Below the pieces are notes generated by a model. The model ran no database searches. It was not told the origin of the DNA and was given only the letters and a program-made list of their open reading frames with translations. This document shows positions 22,607 to 35,855 of a stretch of DNA of 64,000 nt, one piece after another. The stretch's first letter is position 1. Each line of letters begins with the position of its first letter. Source of the DNA: Silene conica (Eukaryota > Streptophyta > Magnoliopsida > Caryophyllales > Caryophyllaceae); assembly GCA_029255685.2 (NCBI GenBank), contig CM055319.2, positions 32,885,068 through 32,949,067 on the forward strand. The letters run 5' to 3'. The position numbers and the translations under genes were made by a program.

Positions 22607-22760
22607 ACATTATTGCTCCCGACGCACTCATGTGACCCCCAACCTTAACTTGACCAAATAAACAAATAATGAATGAGAGATGGGTAGATCTAAGGATTTA
22701 TATTGTAGTCTATTTGTGAATGCTAATTGCTAAGTTAACACTTGTTTTCTCTTTTGAAGG

Positions 22761-25700
22761 ATGGTGAGAACCACGGATGCTGAGAACACTATAATGTAAG
22801 CACTTCATCAGTTGCTTGAGAACCAGAGACAGCAAGCAGGAACTGTTCCACCTCCTCCACCGCCAGGCAATGAGGCTAATTGTCCTGGTAGTTTCTCTTG
22901 GATAGCATCCCAGATGTCCAGGAGCCACGTGAAGACTTATGGAGGCGAGGTTGATCCGGTAGCTCTTACCGAGTGGTTCCGTGAGATGGAAAAGAGCTTT
23001 ACCATGTATTCGGTGGTTAGAGAGGATAGAGTGCGACTAGCCACTCACTTTTTGACCCTAGAGGCCGATAGATGGTGGACATTGACCGGACCGACTTTCA
23101 TTCTTGCATTGGGAGGCTTTTAAGGATAAGCTCGAGACGAGGTTTTATCCTAAGGAGCTTAGATCACAGCGACTCAAGGAATTCATGGATTTGAAGTAGG
23201 GTAAGATGTCCGTTCAGGAGTTCACCGACAGATTCAACCAACTTGCATATTTTGCATCGAGGTTTGTCAGAGATGAGGCTGAGAGAGTTTACTTCTACCG
23301 TGGGAAGTTAGGACCGCGCATCGAGAGTATGGTTCGTCGTGACTCGACTTCTTTTGTGGAGGTATATGATGATGCTATTTGGGCCGAGAGTTCTATTCGT
23401 GCCATAGATGCTGAGACCCGAGCTGTTACTTCCAGTGTGACTTCCCACCAGAGATCAGTTTACCAGGGGAAGAGACCGTTTGTTCCTTCTACTTCTTCGC
23501 CTTCTTCTCAGAAGAAGCGGTTTGAGAGGTTCTCTGCTCCGGTTGCTAAGACCATTGTTCACACCGACACATCTCCTAGTGTGTGCCACCGTTGTGGTAA
23601 ACCATCTCATCCTGGTTTTGATTGTTTCAAGAATGCTTTCAAGTGCTATACCTGCAATGGATTTGGGCATAAGTCTTATGAGTGTCCTGAGAGGAACACC
23701 GCACTTGGCAAGGCTGCCACTGCTGCTGCCGCGACTAGAGGAGGAAAATCGAAAGGGAAGATTTTTGTGATGACTAGAGCTGAGGCTGAGGCTCATCCAG
23801 ACATTGTTGCCGGTATCTTTTCTGTTCTTGGTGCTGAGTGCCTTATTCTATTTGATACTGGTGCTTCTCTATCATTTATATCGACTCAGTTCGCAGACCG
23901 TTTAGCTCTTGAGTCTTCCTTGGTTGAGGAGACCTCCATTTCCTTGCCTTCGGGAGACGTATTTTCTTGCTCATCTTCCCATAGGGATGTTCCGATTATT
24001 ATTGGTCAAGCCACATTTCCAGCGGACTTACTGAGATTTCCTCTCGAGGAGTTTGACATTATCGTCGGTATGGATTGGTTATCGCGATACCATGCTCGCT
24101 TCGAGTGTCGCGACAAGAAAATCTGCTTGAGGAGTTCTTCAGGAGTTCGTGTTTCCTATAGGGGAACTCGCCCTAAAAAGGGTGTTCGTGTTATCTCTTC
24201 GATGAAAGCATCTCATCTTCTTAGGAAGGGTTGCCAAGCCTTCCTGTGTGTTGTTTCAGCTGCAAAGCCATCGCTACCGAAGCTTGAGGATGTAGCCATT
24301 GTTCGTGAGTTTCCAAATGTTTTCCCAGATGACTTGCCAGGGATACCGCCAGAGAGAGATGTGGAGTTTACCATTGAGCTTGTTCCAGGTACCGGACCGA
24401 TATCCAAAGCTCCTTACCGTATGGCTCCACCAGAGTTGAAGGAATTGAAGCAACAGTTGGAAGAGATGATCGAGAAAGGATTCATTAGACCGAGTGCTTC
24501 TCCGTGGGGTGCTCCAGTTTTATTTGTTAAGAAGAAAGATGGTTCCATGAGACTTTGCATTGACTATAGAGAGTTGAACAGAGTGACCGTGAAGAATAGA
24601 TATCCTTTGCCTAGGATAGATGTTTTGTTTGATCAGTTGAGAGGTGCTTCCAGGTTTTCTAATATTGATCTTCGATCGGGTTATCATCAGATTCCAGTGA
24701 GAGAGGCTGATATTGCGAAGACTGCTTTTCGTACCAGATATGGGCATTTTGAGTTTGTGGTTATGCCTTTTGGGTTGACTAATGCACCTGCTATCTTCAT
24801 GGATCAGATGAACCGCACCTTTAGTGAGTATCTTGACACTTGTGTTGTGGTGTTTATTGATGACATCCTCATTTACTCTAAGACCGATGAGGAGCATGCC
24901 GAGCATCTTAGATTGATTCTTGGGATTTTGCGTCGACAAAAGTGGTTCGCGAAGTTCTCTAAGTGTGAGTTTTGGCTTTCTAAGGTTGCATTTCTTGGAC
25001 ATGTGATATCTAGTGAGGGAGTTATGATTGATCCCGCGAAGATTGAGGCCGTTGTTGATTGGGAGAGTCCCAAAGAGGTGGGAGAGATCCGTAGTTTCCT
25101 TGGTTTAGCGGGTTACTACCGTCGATTTGTTGAGGATTTCTCTAGATTAGCTCGTCCGATGACTCAGTTACTGAAGAAGGAAGCTAAATTTGTGTGGACC
25201 GACAAGTGTGAGAGTTCTTTCCAGGAATTGAAGACTCGATTGACTTCCGCTCCCGTACTTGCTTTGCCAGAGATTGGAGTTGACTTTGATGTTTATTGCG
25301 ATGCTTCGATGTTAGGGCTTGGATGTGTGTTGATGCAGAGTGGTAACGTGATAGCTTACTCATCTAGACAGCTGCGAGTTCACGAGGTGAACTATCCGAC
25401 CCATGATCTTGAGTTAGCTGCAGTTGTTCATGCCTTGAAGATGTGGCGTTAGTACTTGATTGGATCTCATTGTCGCATTTTCACGGATCATAAGAGTCTT
25501 AAGTACATTTTCACCCAGAAGGACCTCAATATGCGACAGCGACGTTGGCTAGAGTTGGTTAAGGATTATGACATTGAGTTATTGTATCATGAAGGAAAGG
25601 CCAATGTAGTTGCTGATGCGCTTAGCCGCAAGACTTCTCATTCGATGAGTGCTATGCGTGTATTGCCCGATGAGTTGTGTTCCGAGTTCCGGAAGTTGAG

Positions 25701-27184
25701 ATTAGAGATAGTGGGTAGTGGTTTTGATTGGTAGCTGCTATGACTGTCGAGCCGTCCTTATATTGGGAGATTCGCCAGAGTTTACCTTCAGATGCTGATT
25801 TCAAGAAGTTCGAGGCTAAGATTTCGAGTCGTGTTGCTCCAGACTTAGTGATTGATGCTGATGGTTTCCTTAGATTCCGTGGTAGGATGTATGTCCCAGA
25901 TGTGTCAGATTTGAGGAAGAGGGTTCTTGATGAGGCTCACTTGACACCGTATTCAGTTCATCCGGGCGGGGAGAAGATGCAAAAGGACTTGAGACTTATA
26001 TTTTGGTGGCCCGGAATGAAGAAAGACATTTTGGATTACGTGAGTAGGTGCTTGACTTGTCAACAAGTCAAGATAGAGCATAAGAGGCCAGGTGGTTTGT
26101 TACAGCCGCTTCCCGTTCCTCACTGGAAGTGGGAGGGTATATCGATGGACTTCGTGACAGCATTGCCTAAGACAGTTGGAGGCAAGGATGCGATTTGGGT
26201 TATAGTTGATAGGTTAACTAAGTGTGCCAGATTTGTGCCTATCAGAGAGACATGGGATATGGACCGTTTAGCCAGGGCTTATATTGCAGAGATAGTCCGT
26301 TACCATGGTGTCCCGAGAGAGATCGTTTCTGATCGTGATCCTCGTTTCTGTTCCAGATTTTGGAAGGCTTTACAGGAGGCTATGGGTAGCCGTTTGCTGA
26401 TGAGTACCGCATTTCATGCCGCGACTGATGGTCAGTCCGAGAGGACTATTCAGACATTAGAGGACTTGCTCCGTGCTTGTGCACTTGATTTCCAGAGTTC
26501 TTAGGAGCAGTGTCTACCGTTAGTTGAGGTTTCTTATTACAACAGTTACCATTCATCTATTGGTATGGCTCCGTACGAGGCTCTTTATGGTAGGAAGTGC
26601 CGTAGTCCGATCTGTTGGGATCAGGCGAGTGACGTGCACGACCTAGGACCGGACCAGTTAGCTGTTACGATTGATCAGGTTCAGCTTATCAGAGGTAGGA
26701 TGAAGGCCGCACAGGATCGGCAGAAATCCTATGCTGATGTTCGCCGTAGACCTCTAGAGTTTGAGGTGGGTGACAAAGTCTTCTTGAGAGTTTCACCGAT
26801 GAAGGGCGTTAAGAGGTTTGGAGTTAAGGGCAAGTTGAGTCCTAAGTATATTGGGCCTTTTGAGATCGTGAAGAGGATTGGTGCTGCTGCTTATCGTTTG
26901 GACTTGCCTCCTAGTTTGGGCAAGGTTCATAGTGTCTTTCATGTTTCTCAACTCCGTAAGTATGTTAGTGATCCGAGTCATGTTCTGCCTAGAGAGATCG
27001 AGAACTTGGAGCCGAGTCTTGCTTTCGAGGAGCGTCCAGTGAAGATCCTAGACCGACAGGATAGGAAGCTTAGGAGCAAGGTGGTGCCTTTAGTGAAGAT
27101 CCTTTGGCGTTGCGGTGATGTTGAGGAGCAGACGTGGGAGACCGAGGCATCGATGCGTGCTGCGCATCCTTATCTTTTCGATTG
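22761..27184 (+). pseudogene. Tekay gag-pol polyprotein: gag, CCHC, protease, RT, RNase H, integrase, chromodomain-like tail
   Basis: From ATG 22761: gag with VKTYGGEVDPVALTEW and [18 protein letters not shown]; two CCHC-type knuckles ([28 protein letters not shown], about 23583-23684); protease with [11 protein letters not shown]; reverse transcriptase with [22 protein letters not shown] and catalytic [11 protein letters not shown] (about 24853); RNase H with [16 protein letters not shown]; integrase with CLTCQQVK, VIVDRLTK and SDRDPRF; and a chromodomain-like C-terminus. Breaks: stop at 22797, frame change near 23100, stops at 23196 and 25450-25452, a shift near 25730, and a TAG at about 26502 (W in the other copy). 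The frame is otherwise long (23206-25452, 748 codons). Chromodomains of this lineage are thought to target heterochromatin. Confidence 0.9.
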
Positions 27185-27252
27185 AGGTATAGTTAGTTAG
27201 AATTTATCTCCGTTCGAGTTTCGAGGACGAAACTTTTTGAAGTTGGGGTGAT

Positions 27253-30145
27253 TGTAACATCCCGTATTTTTATAAAATATATTTTAAGCGTTTTTAATTA
27301 TTTTAAGTAATAAAATAATATTTTAGTAATTTATTGAAAAGTAATTTAAATAAATAGTAAGATCCGTCTTAAGAACCTTAAGTCCTTAAGACGAATACAA
27401 ACTTGGTAACTTAAGTTCACATCTTAAAACCCGTTCAACATATCCTAACCCGTTTCATTTAAACGGAAAGGACAATCCCTTAGACCCCTTAAAACCCTTT
27501 TGTCGACATTTCTTGTCCTTCATCAAAGCAAACATACTGACATTTCCATTCTTACAAAACCTCCTAAATAATCATCTTCTTTTGCTTATTTCTTCATCAT
27601 CCGTTCATCAAATCAAGGTAATAATAACATTTTCGGAATCCTCATCGAATTTGCAAGCCATCCGTCACTTCCGATTTTCATTTCCTCTACTTCGAAAATC
27701 TGACTGTTTTCCTAAGATTTGATTTTCAGTCCTTAAACTCGTTTTTCGTGCTTGTAGGTGAAGGATTAGACAACCCGGAAGTGGATAGCTTCATCTTAGA
27801 GGAAGATCTTTGAGCCGGATTGCATTTGAGGTGACGATTACGAGTAACTCGGCCTTTTTGTTAAAATAGCAAGTTTTGATGTGTTCTTGTTATTGTTTCT
27901 GATTTTTGTTTAAGATTGATGGTTAATGAACTTAGTAACATATTAGGAACGACCTTACTTGAAGATTCATATGTTTGCTTGATGTTCATATGAGTAATGG
28001 TTTGATTTCTGAAATTTCATGTTTTGCGACGGATACATTATATAATCGTATTTAGGATTGTTATGGGTTGACTTGCTGTTAGTTAGTGTTATTGAGTGGC
28101 TTGTGATGTTGAGTAAACTTTACTTGTAGCGATTCTTAAGATTTGGTACCGATTTAATGGGTTTTGCAAAGGCTGGAAAACGCGATTTTGGCGAGCAGGC
28201 TCTCTGAGCCGGTCGACCGACCGGCCGCCGGTCGACCGGCTGGGAAGGCTTCTTGGTTGTTTTGCGAGACATGAATTTCGTAATATTAGGGTGCCCAGCC
28301 GGCAGACCGGCCGACTGCCAGCCGGCTGGGAGTGCATTGTAGTCTTTTGCGAAAGTTTGAAAAATAGACTTTGGGGTTGCCAGCCGGTAGGCCGGCTGCC
28401 TGCCGACCGGCTGGTGGCCTCATTTAGGAAATTTCGTAAATTGGGATTGGGTTCCCAGCCGGTAGGCCGGCTGCCTGCCGACCGGCTGGGGGTCCTTTGT
28501 TGTTGTTTTTGTTTTAAAGAAAGCGAAGGCTGAGATGGATCGCCAGCCGGTAGGCCGGCTGCCTGCCGACTGGCTGGGGATCCCTGAAGCTTATTTTTGT
28601 TTCGAATTCGTAATTCGTTCGTAACTTTTAAACGGTTAATCGGTTTTGGTTGAAACTCGTTCCGTGTATCTTTGATATGTATCTGAGGTCCCCGGAGGAT
28701 GGGCGACACTATATTGGGTTCGGGAATGGAGAGAGGATAGAGACCCCCCGGTCGGGTAACCGAAAGGGAAACCGGCTCTCCCTCAACTTAGTTCCCGGGG
28801 TCAATTAAGTGTTGATTAGAAGTTAAGAAAGTAGAACTATAGATTAGTTCATAGACTTTGATGATATTGTGTTGATGCGTATTAAGTTATGCCTTAAGCT
28901 GGCCTCTGAACTTAATACGTGAGTTGTTTGTCATATATGGGGATATGCCTTAAGCTGGCCTCTGAGCTCCATATGTGTATGTTTGTCGTGTCTAGGACAT
29001 GCCTTAAGTTGGCCTCTGAGTCCAGACATGTTTGATTGTGATTGCGTTGGAACATGCCTTAAGTTGGCCTCTGAGTCTGACGAGTAGAGCAGCTGCACAA
29101 CGGGGCATTTAGGTCATAACACCTCACCCGAAGTGCAGATGTTTGATGCTAGGACATGCCTTAAGCTGGCCTCTTAGTCTAATATCTTGTGATGTAGTGA
29201 AGGGACATGCCTTAAGCTGGCCTCTGAGTCCTTTACTTTTGGGTGGTAGTCTATGCCTTTAGTTGGCCTCTGAGTCTAGTGTCTTGCTGATTGGCAGGTC
29301 CATGCCTTAAGTTGGCCTCTGAGTCCTTGCTTGCTGAATGTTTTGGTGTTTAGGTTATGTCTTAATTTGACCGCTGATCCTTTTCACTCGCTGAATGATT
29401 AGTATGTAGGTTATGTTTTAAGTTGACCGCTGAACCTTATACTTGCTGAATTTTATCTGCTTGCCTAGAGTTGGTACAGTGTCAGATATAGATGTCGATA
29501 TTGATACTTGACTTTGTTATTGTTCATCCAAGGCATTGGATAACTCTTTGATCGGTTTCATAAATAGTTGGACTGAAAGACCCTCCGACTGGATAACCAG
29601 TAGGGAAACCGGCTCTCCTTCCTAACGGTTTATGAAGTTGGTTGAGAGCCGTGCATTAGAGTTGGCATGATAGTATGAGATCAGTTGATGAGATATTTTT
29701 ATACTTCACATGTTGATATATGCTGGAGTATTCTTTATTGCTTTACTTGTTACGTGTCGTTACAAAAGGTGGCTATGAGAACTCTAGTCACTCCCCACTG
29801 ATTGTGGCGTACATGTTTTCATGTATGTAGGTACATGCAGGTTGGCAGGGTTCACACGAGAGCTAGCGAGTGATGATCCGTTCATCATGACTTACACTTA
29901 TATCGTTTAGCTGGACTCTTAGTTTTGATACAGTTTTTGTTGGTGCCTGTAGGGATGTTCCATCCCAGGCTGTTGTATATATTTCGTTTTGATACTTAGA
30001 CAGTATACTTATCTATTTCTATTTATGTCTGTTTCAGTTTTCAGGTTTTAATTCACCTCGCATGTTTATGTTAAAAAGTTTTAATTCCGCTGCATTTTTA
30101 GTACTTTGTATGTTTTAATTTTCCGCTTTTGCGAGGGGTTTTACA
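27253..30145 (+). repeat. Tekay LTR copy 2 (2893 bp)
   Basis: Direct repeat of 19703-22594. It follows the purine-rich AGTTGGGGTGAT and ends TTTTACA. GC palindromes lie at about 28200-28582 and the conserved-core hairpin array at 28878-29453, each with a few point changes relative to copy 1. Confidence 0.9.
28878..29453. repeat. Conserved-core hairpin array in Tekay LTR copy 2
   Basis: Same order of units as 21327-21890. In unit 2 the left arm reads CATATATGGGG, compared with CATATTTGGGG in copy 1; this improves pairing with the right arm CTCCATATG. A few units carry single changes in the core. Confidence 0.85.
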
Positions 30146-31832
30146 TTGCTTCGTGCGTGTGTTTTTTTTCTGTTTCGGCCGTATGCTTTTTGTGTATAAT
30201 CGATCTTGTTTTCGATTATTATTTACATATTGTTGATTAATCGATATTTTTAGCAATATGTGAATCAACTGTTATTTATTTCTGATTTACACGTTTTAAA
30301 TCAAGGATAAAAACTTGTTTTGGTTTGAAAGTGCAGCAATTTACGTTTTTTTTAAACCGGAAACTCGCTTTCGTTTTGTCGGTCGGTCGACCTGGTTAAT
30401 AGGTCGGTCGACCTTGCAATTGGTGTTGTTAAAGGAAGTCTGTTTTTACTGGTAGATGGTTGGTCGACCTCGAGGTGAGGTCGGTCGACCTCGTTACTGT
30501 TACAGGCATTTTAATTTTTCGAAAATAACTTGTTTTATTTTCCCTTGGAATAGTAATATACTATATACGGAAATAGTATATTAACTTTTATGAAAAGGTT
30601 CACTCTCGTATGATACATATTATTTTAAAGCGGTTTAAGATAATGGATTATAAATTTATTAAAATTAAAGTGATTAAAACGGCATAATCACATAATTTTA
30701 ATCCCGTAAGGTGGTTTGGTAAAATTTGTTAAACATAATAACAGTATTATGTCATGAATGAATTTATTTTTAGTTGATGCATTTTATTTATCGTCTTGTG
30801 AATGCTTATGAATGATTTCTATAACGTATTTAATTTTTGCAAACGGTTGTAACTTAGTGTGGCCTTTGAAGATTGTGTTACCGTAATGATGGAACACAGT
30901 CTTGTTTGTAATTTTGAGATCTTGTATCTCCGTTTTGGTTTTTGCCATGTAATTACTTTTGTATTTAAATTAGAATGTAAATAGGATGATATTTGTAATT
31001 TAAATTAGTAATTTTGTGAAGACCAAAGACGGAGACCGGATGCTCACTCCCGCTGCAAAGACCAAGATGGAACATCAAGACAAGTTTCTAAGGTCCAACG
31101 GTGGATTCCAAGTTGTTTTATGTTTATTTTGGTAGGATAGGCCACACTAGGACTTTTATTTACATTTATTGCATTTATTTTATGCTTTCATCGATAATAG
31201 CTTGCATCATATTCCGCCTAAAACCAAACCACCTATAACATGCGTGAAAACTGACTCATGTAGAGGTTACGCGTTAGTTTTCTGTGACAATACATATGTC
31301 ACGTGTCACTTGCAAAGCCATCACTTTATTTTATTCATTCACGTATATGTTAGATATTAGTTCACTTAAAATGGATAAATATAAGTTGATGGGGTGTTCC
31401 TCGTATAACCAAAAATTGAGACTAGTCTTTATAAATCAGACTCCCATGAATCCCTTCTTCGTCGGTAGGCATAATATGACCCCTTCTACGTCGGGTAAGT
31501 GGGAACATATGATTTATTTTATCTCAACATTATGGTCACTAGATACTATCTAGCAACTATGATGGACTAATAGATAGGATTTACGAAAATCTATCGACCA
31601 AGAGTTCCAACGGTGGAATTAGCCAAGCTGTGGGCTTATCAATTTACGGGAATTGAGTCTTGGGATCATTTATATAATTCTTGAGGAAGATCAATTATAT
31701 AAATGCATGAATCTACGAGTTTAAATACAATTTAAAATAGACTTAAATCACAACGATGCGTTGCTTATATGGTTTTGTTTTTATCTTCTTTTCAGTGTAG
31801 AACACGATCAAATAAATACTGCTTAATAACAA
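30146..31832 (+). other. Copia B 5' leader (right part)
   Basis: Non-coding leader between the Tekay insertion and the gag-pol start; its first ~80 bases are at 18130-18211. It contains two palindrome pairs based on GGTCGACC (about 30381-30415 and 30463-30502), each a hairpin with a short AT- or purine-rich loop. The rest is AT-rich without coding signal; ORFs at 31169-31553 are not convincing. Confidence 0.6.
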
Positions 31833-34800
31833 ATGGCTGGTGAAGACCCAATGCCAAGTGCCAAGCTAGCACGTGAATCCTGGCTAAAAGCCTTCATGGA
31901 CTCCATGAATCAGTCTACTAGACTGAGGAATGATGGGTCAAACTTCTCTGACTGGGAGGCAGCGTTACGGAATGCTGCCATTGCTGACGGAAAGCTCAAG
32001 TACTTGACTGAGCCTATTCTGGCACACCCAGGAACTGGAGCTAGTGCTAACGAAGTTCGCGCTCATAGCGACTTCGTCATGGAAGCGGGTGTAATAAAGA
32101 ACGTACCGATCTATGCAATGGAATCCAATTCGCAAAGACGCTTCATCTCCCATGGTGCAAACAGGATTTTCACCATGCTCACTAACGAATTCTTGAAAGC
32201 TCCGAGAATCGTTTCTTATGAGCATACTTGTCGCTTCTTTGAAGCGAAACTCAAGAAGGGCCAAGCTGTTAGCCCACATATTCTCAACATGATTGAGAAT
32301 ATCGAGAAACTGGAGGCCCTAAACTGCAAGATCAGTGAGAACATAATCGTTGATCAAATGCTTCATTTGCTTCATGATGGGTTCGCCCTCTTTAGGGCCA
32401 ACTATTACATGAACGACATGAAGAAGACTCCTCATGAGCTCCACAACCTTCTCGTACAGACCGAGAAGGATCTGAAATTAAGTGGGAGCGTGAAGCAGGA
32501 TGTTCTCATGATATCCAGTAAGGGTAAAGGTAAGGGGAAAGCTAAAGCTCAAGGCGACGTAGCGGTAGGTAAGCCTAAGTTCAAGAAACCAGGATTTGCT
32601 AAGAGTGGGCCCGGTGAGTCGAGCAACTCACAGGGCAAGACAAAGAGTAAGGATACAAGCATGGAATGCCACCATTGCCACAAGACTGGGCATTGGAGGC
32701 GCACATGCCCCGTGTATCGTGAGGACATTAAGGCAGGTCGCGTTACTCCTGTTGGTATGTCTTCTTCTTCTTCTTCTTCTTTTATTCACATGATTGAGAT
32801 TAACCATGCAAGTTACGGAACTTGGGTACTAGATACTGGTTGTGGTTCTCATCTATGTAATCATGTGCAGGGCTTCCGAAACCAAGAACCCCTCATCAAG
32901 GGTGAGGTTGACCTGCGTGTCGGGAATGGAGCACGTGTTGCTGCAGTCTCGAGGGGAACATACGTGATCCAGCTTCCAAGTGCATTCGAGTTATCTTTTT
33001 ATAACTATTATTATGTTCCTAGTTTATCCAAAAAGATTATTTCAGTTTCTGCACTTGACAAACTTGGTTTTTCATTTGTAATAGAGAATAATAGCAGTAT
33101 TTTCTCATTACACAATATGATTTATGGCAAGGCAGTTTCCATAAATGGAATTTATGTTTTAGATCAAACCACCGAAGTATTACATGTGAATAACCAGAGA
33201 TTAAAGGTTGGTGACAAAGATCAAACTTACCTATGGCACTGCCGTATGAGACATATAAATGAGAAACGCGTAAAACAGCTCATACAGAACGGAGCTATCT
33301 CGGCCTTTGATTTCGAATCATATAGCACGTGTGAATCATGTCTCATTGGTAAGATGACTCGTATTTCCTTCAAAGGTGTTGGAATGCGCGCTGCCGACCT
33401 ATTAGGACTCATACATGCGGATGTATGTGGCCCTATGTCGATCAACGCACGAGAAGGCTACAGGTATTTCATCACTTTCACGGATGATTTGAGTAGATAT
33501 GGCTATGTCTACTTAATGAAACATAAAAGTGAATCCTTTGACAAGTTCAAAGAATACCAGAATCGGGTACAGAACCAACTGGGCAGAAAGATTAAAGCAC
33601 TTCGATCTGGTCGTGGTGGCGAGTATCTTTCTCACGAGATTGATCAACACCTTAAAGACTGTGGCATCGTTCTATAGTTGACTCCACTTGGAACACCACA
33701 ATTAAATGGTGTGTCCGAACGGAGAAATTGAACTCTACTAGATATGGTTCGATCCATGATGAGTCACACCGTTGTGCCTGATTCATTGTGGGGCTATGCT
33801 CTTTTGTCAGCCGCTCTAATACTTAACCGAAGTCCGTCTAAAGCTGTTGACAAGACTCCATACGAGTTATGGAAGGGAACGGTCCCTAACTTATCCTTTA
33901 TTCGGGTTTGGGGCTGCGAGGCTTATGCCAAGTGGAGACACGAGGATAAGACATACTTTATAGGCTATTCAAAAGGAACTTTTGGTCATTACTTCTACTC
34001 GCCAACCGAACAACGTGTTTTTGTTGCGGCTAGTGCGACGTTCTTAGAGAAAGAATTTCTCGAGAACAAGTTGAGTAATAGAACCTTCGATCTATCGGAG
34101 ATTCAAGAACCAACTACCGAGCAACCATTGGAGGAAACAGTTCCTTCAACCGAGGCTGCGGTAGATATTCCTGAGGAACCTAGGAGGCCGGGAAGAGTCT
34201 CTATTCCTCCGGACAGATACATTGGTATGGTCGAGGAACATGACATAGATGACGTCTTACTCCTAGAGGGTAATGAACCCACAACCTATAAAGGTGCCAT
34301 GACTATTTCTGACTCAAAGCTATGGCTAGAAGCCATGCAATCCGAGATGGACTCCATGTATGAGAACAACATGTGGGATCTTGTGGACCTACCTGCAAAG
34401 GTACGCCCCCTTCAATGCAAATGGCTTTACAAGATAAAACATGCCGTGGAAGGACAAAAAGATATCCACAAGGCAAGACTAGTTGCTAAAGATTTCACCC
34501 AAGTGCCAGGCTTGCACTATGATGAGATCTTTGCACCCGTAGCCATGCTACGTTCCATTCGGATTATCTTAGCGATCGTCGCATTTCACGACTATGAAAT
34601 CTGGCAAATGGACGTTAAAACCGCCTTCTTAAACGGTTATTTGGAGGAAGAGTTGTACATGGTACAGCCCGAGGGTTTTATTGATCCGGAACATCCTAAG
34701 AAAGTGTGCAAACTTAAGCGTTCCATCTATGGACTTAAGCAAGCATCACGGAGTTGGAATCATCGCTTCGACCAAGTGATAAAAGAGAATGGGTTCATTC

Positions 34801-35855
34801 GATCAGTCGAGGAACCATGTCTCTATATCAAGTCGAGTGGGAGCAAGATTGTTTTCCTAGTATTGTATGTTGATGACATACTCCTGATTGGGAATGACAT
34901 ACCTCTCCTATCTTCGGTTAAAGCATGGTTGAAAAACCATTTCCAGATGAAAGATCTGGGAGAGGCACAAAGAATTTTGGGCATCCGTATCTACATGGAT
35001 AGATCACGACGGATGTTGTCTCTCAGTCAGGAGTCTTACATAGATAAGATTCTAGAGAGATTCAGCATGACGAACTCCAAGAAAGGGTTCCTTCCAATGG
35101 CTACTGGGCTTCACTTGAGCAAGACTCAAGAAGCTAAGACATTGGAAGAGAAAGAGCGCATGAGTCGGATTCCTTATGCTTCGGCCATAGGATCGATCAT
35201 GTATGCCATGATATGCACACGTCCAGACGTTGCATATGCATTGAGTATGACAAGCCGATTCCAAGCTCATCCAGGTGAACAACACTGGATGGCCGTGAAA
35301 AACATTCTTAAGTACCTACGGAGGACTAAAGATTGGGGATTGACTTACGGAGGCTACTCGACGCTCTGTGCCACGGGTTACGCAGATGCTAGCTTCCAAA
35401 CGGATCAAGACGACTCGAAATCTCAGTCTGGATTCGTTTTTCCTCTTAATGGCGCTGCTGTCAGCTGGAAAATTTCTAAACAAAGTGTTACAGCAGATTC
35501 TACGACTGAGTCCGAGTACTATGCCGCTTCCGAAGCAGCTAAGGAAGCAATATGGATGCGTCAGTTCTTATAAGGACTATCAGTAGTGCCTAGTTCGAAT
35601 GACCCGATCACCGTTTATTGTGACAATAAAGGTGCCATCTTCCAAGCTAAGGAGCATAAGTCTAGCAATAAAGCTAGACATGTACAACGGAAAGCTCATC
35701 TAATCAGAGATTACGTGGAGCAAAAGGAGATATTTATTGATAAGGTCGCTACGGATGACAACATAGCTGATCCTCTCACGAAAGCATTATTACCACGTGA
35801 TAAGCATGAAGGGCACATTAACTCCATGGGAATTAGATGTGTTCCTAAGTTGTAG
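31833..35855 (+). pseudogene. Copia B gag-pol polyprotein (three nonsense codons)
   Basis: One frame of 1341 codons from ATG 31833 to the stop at 35853-35855. Order: gag (UBN2-type, ELHNLLVQTEKDLKLSG), CCHC knuckle CHHCHKTGHWRRTC (about 32668), protease WVLDTGCGSHLCN (about 32824), GAG-pre-integrase with WHCRMRHINEKRV, integrase core with LIHADVCGPM and TFTDDLSRYGYVY, reverse transcriptase with [14 protein letters not shown] and catalytic LYVDDILLIGND (about 34864), and RNase H with GYADASFQTD and TESEYYAASEAAKEA. In-frame stops lie at 33675, 33729 and 35571. The order integrase before reverse transcriptase defines Ty1/copia. Lineage within copia is not resolved by eye. Confidence 0.9.

Larger units (their letters stand above)
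18212..30145 (+). mobile_element. Tekay/Del-like chromovirus (Ty3/gypsy) with truncated tandem partner
   Basis: The order is truncated pol (18212-19702), LTR (19703-22594), gag-pol (22761-27184), LTR (27253-30145). The LTRs are ~2.9 kb, start TGTAA and end TTTTACA. A C-terminal chromodomain-like tail and very long LTRs fit the Tekay/Del lineage. The arrangement INT-LTR-INT-LTR suggests an original tandem or recombinant array whose left LTR and part of the first internal region were deleted, so no left TSD is visible. It sits in the 5' leader of copia B. Several nonsense codons and frameshifts disable it. Confidence 0.85.

Noticed and set aside
31169..31553. Short ORFs in the copia B leader
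   Set aside because: AT-rich leader, overlapping frames, no motifs; not supported as genes.
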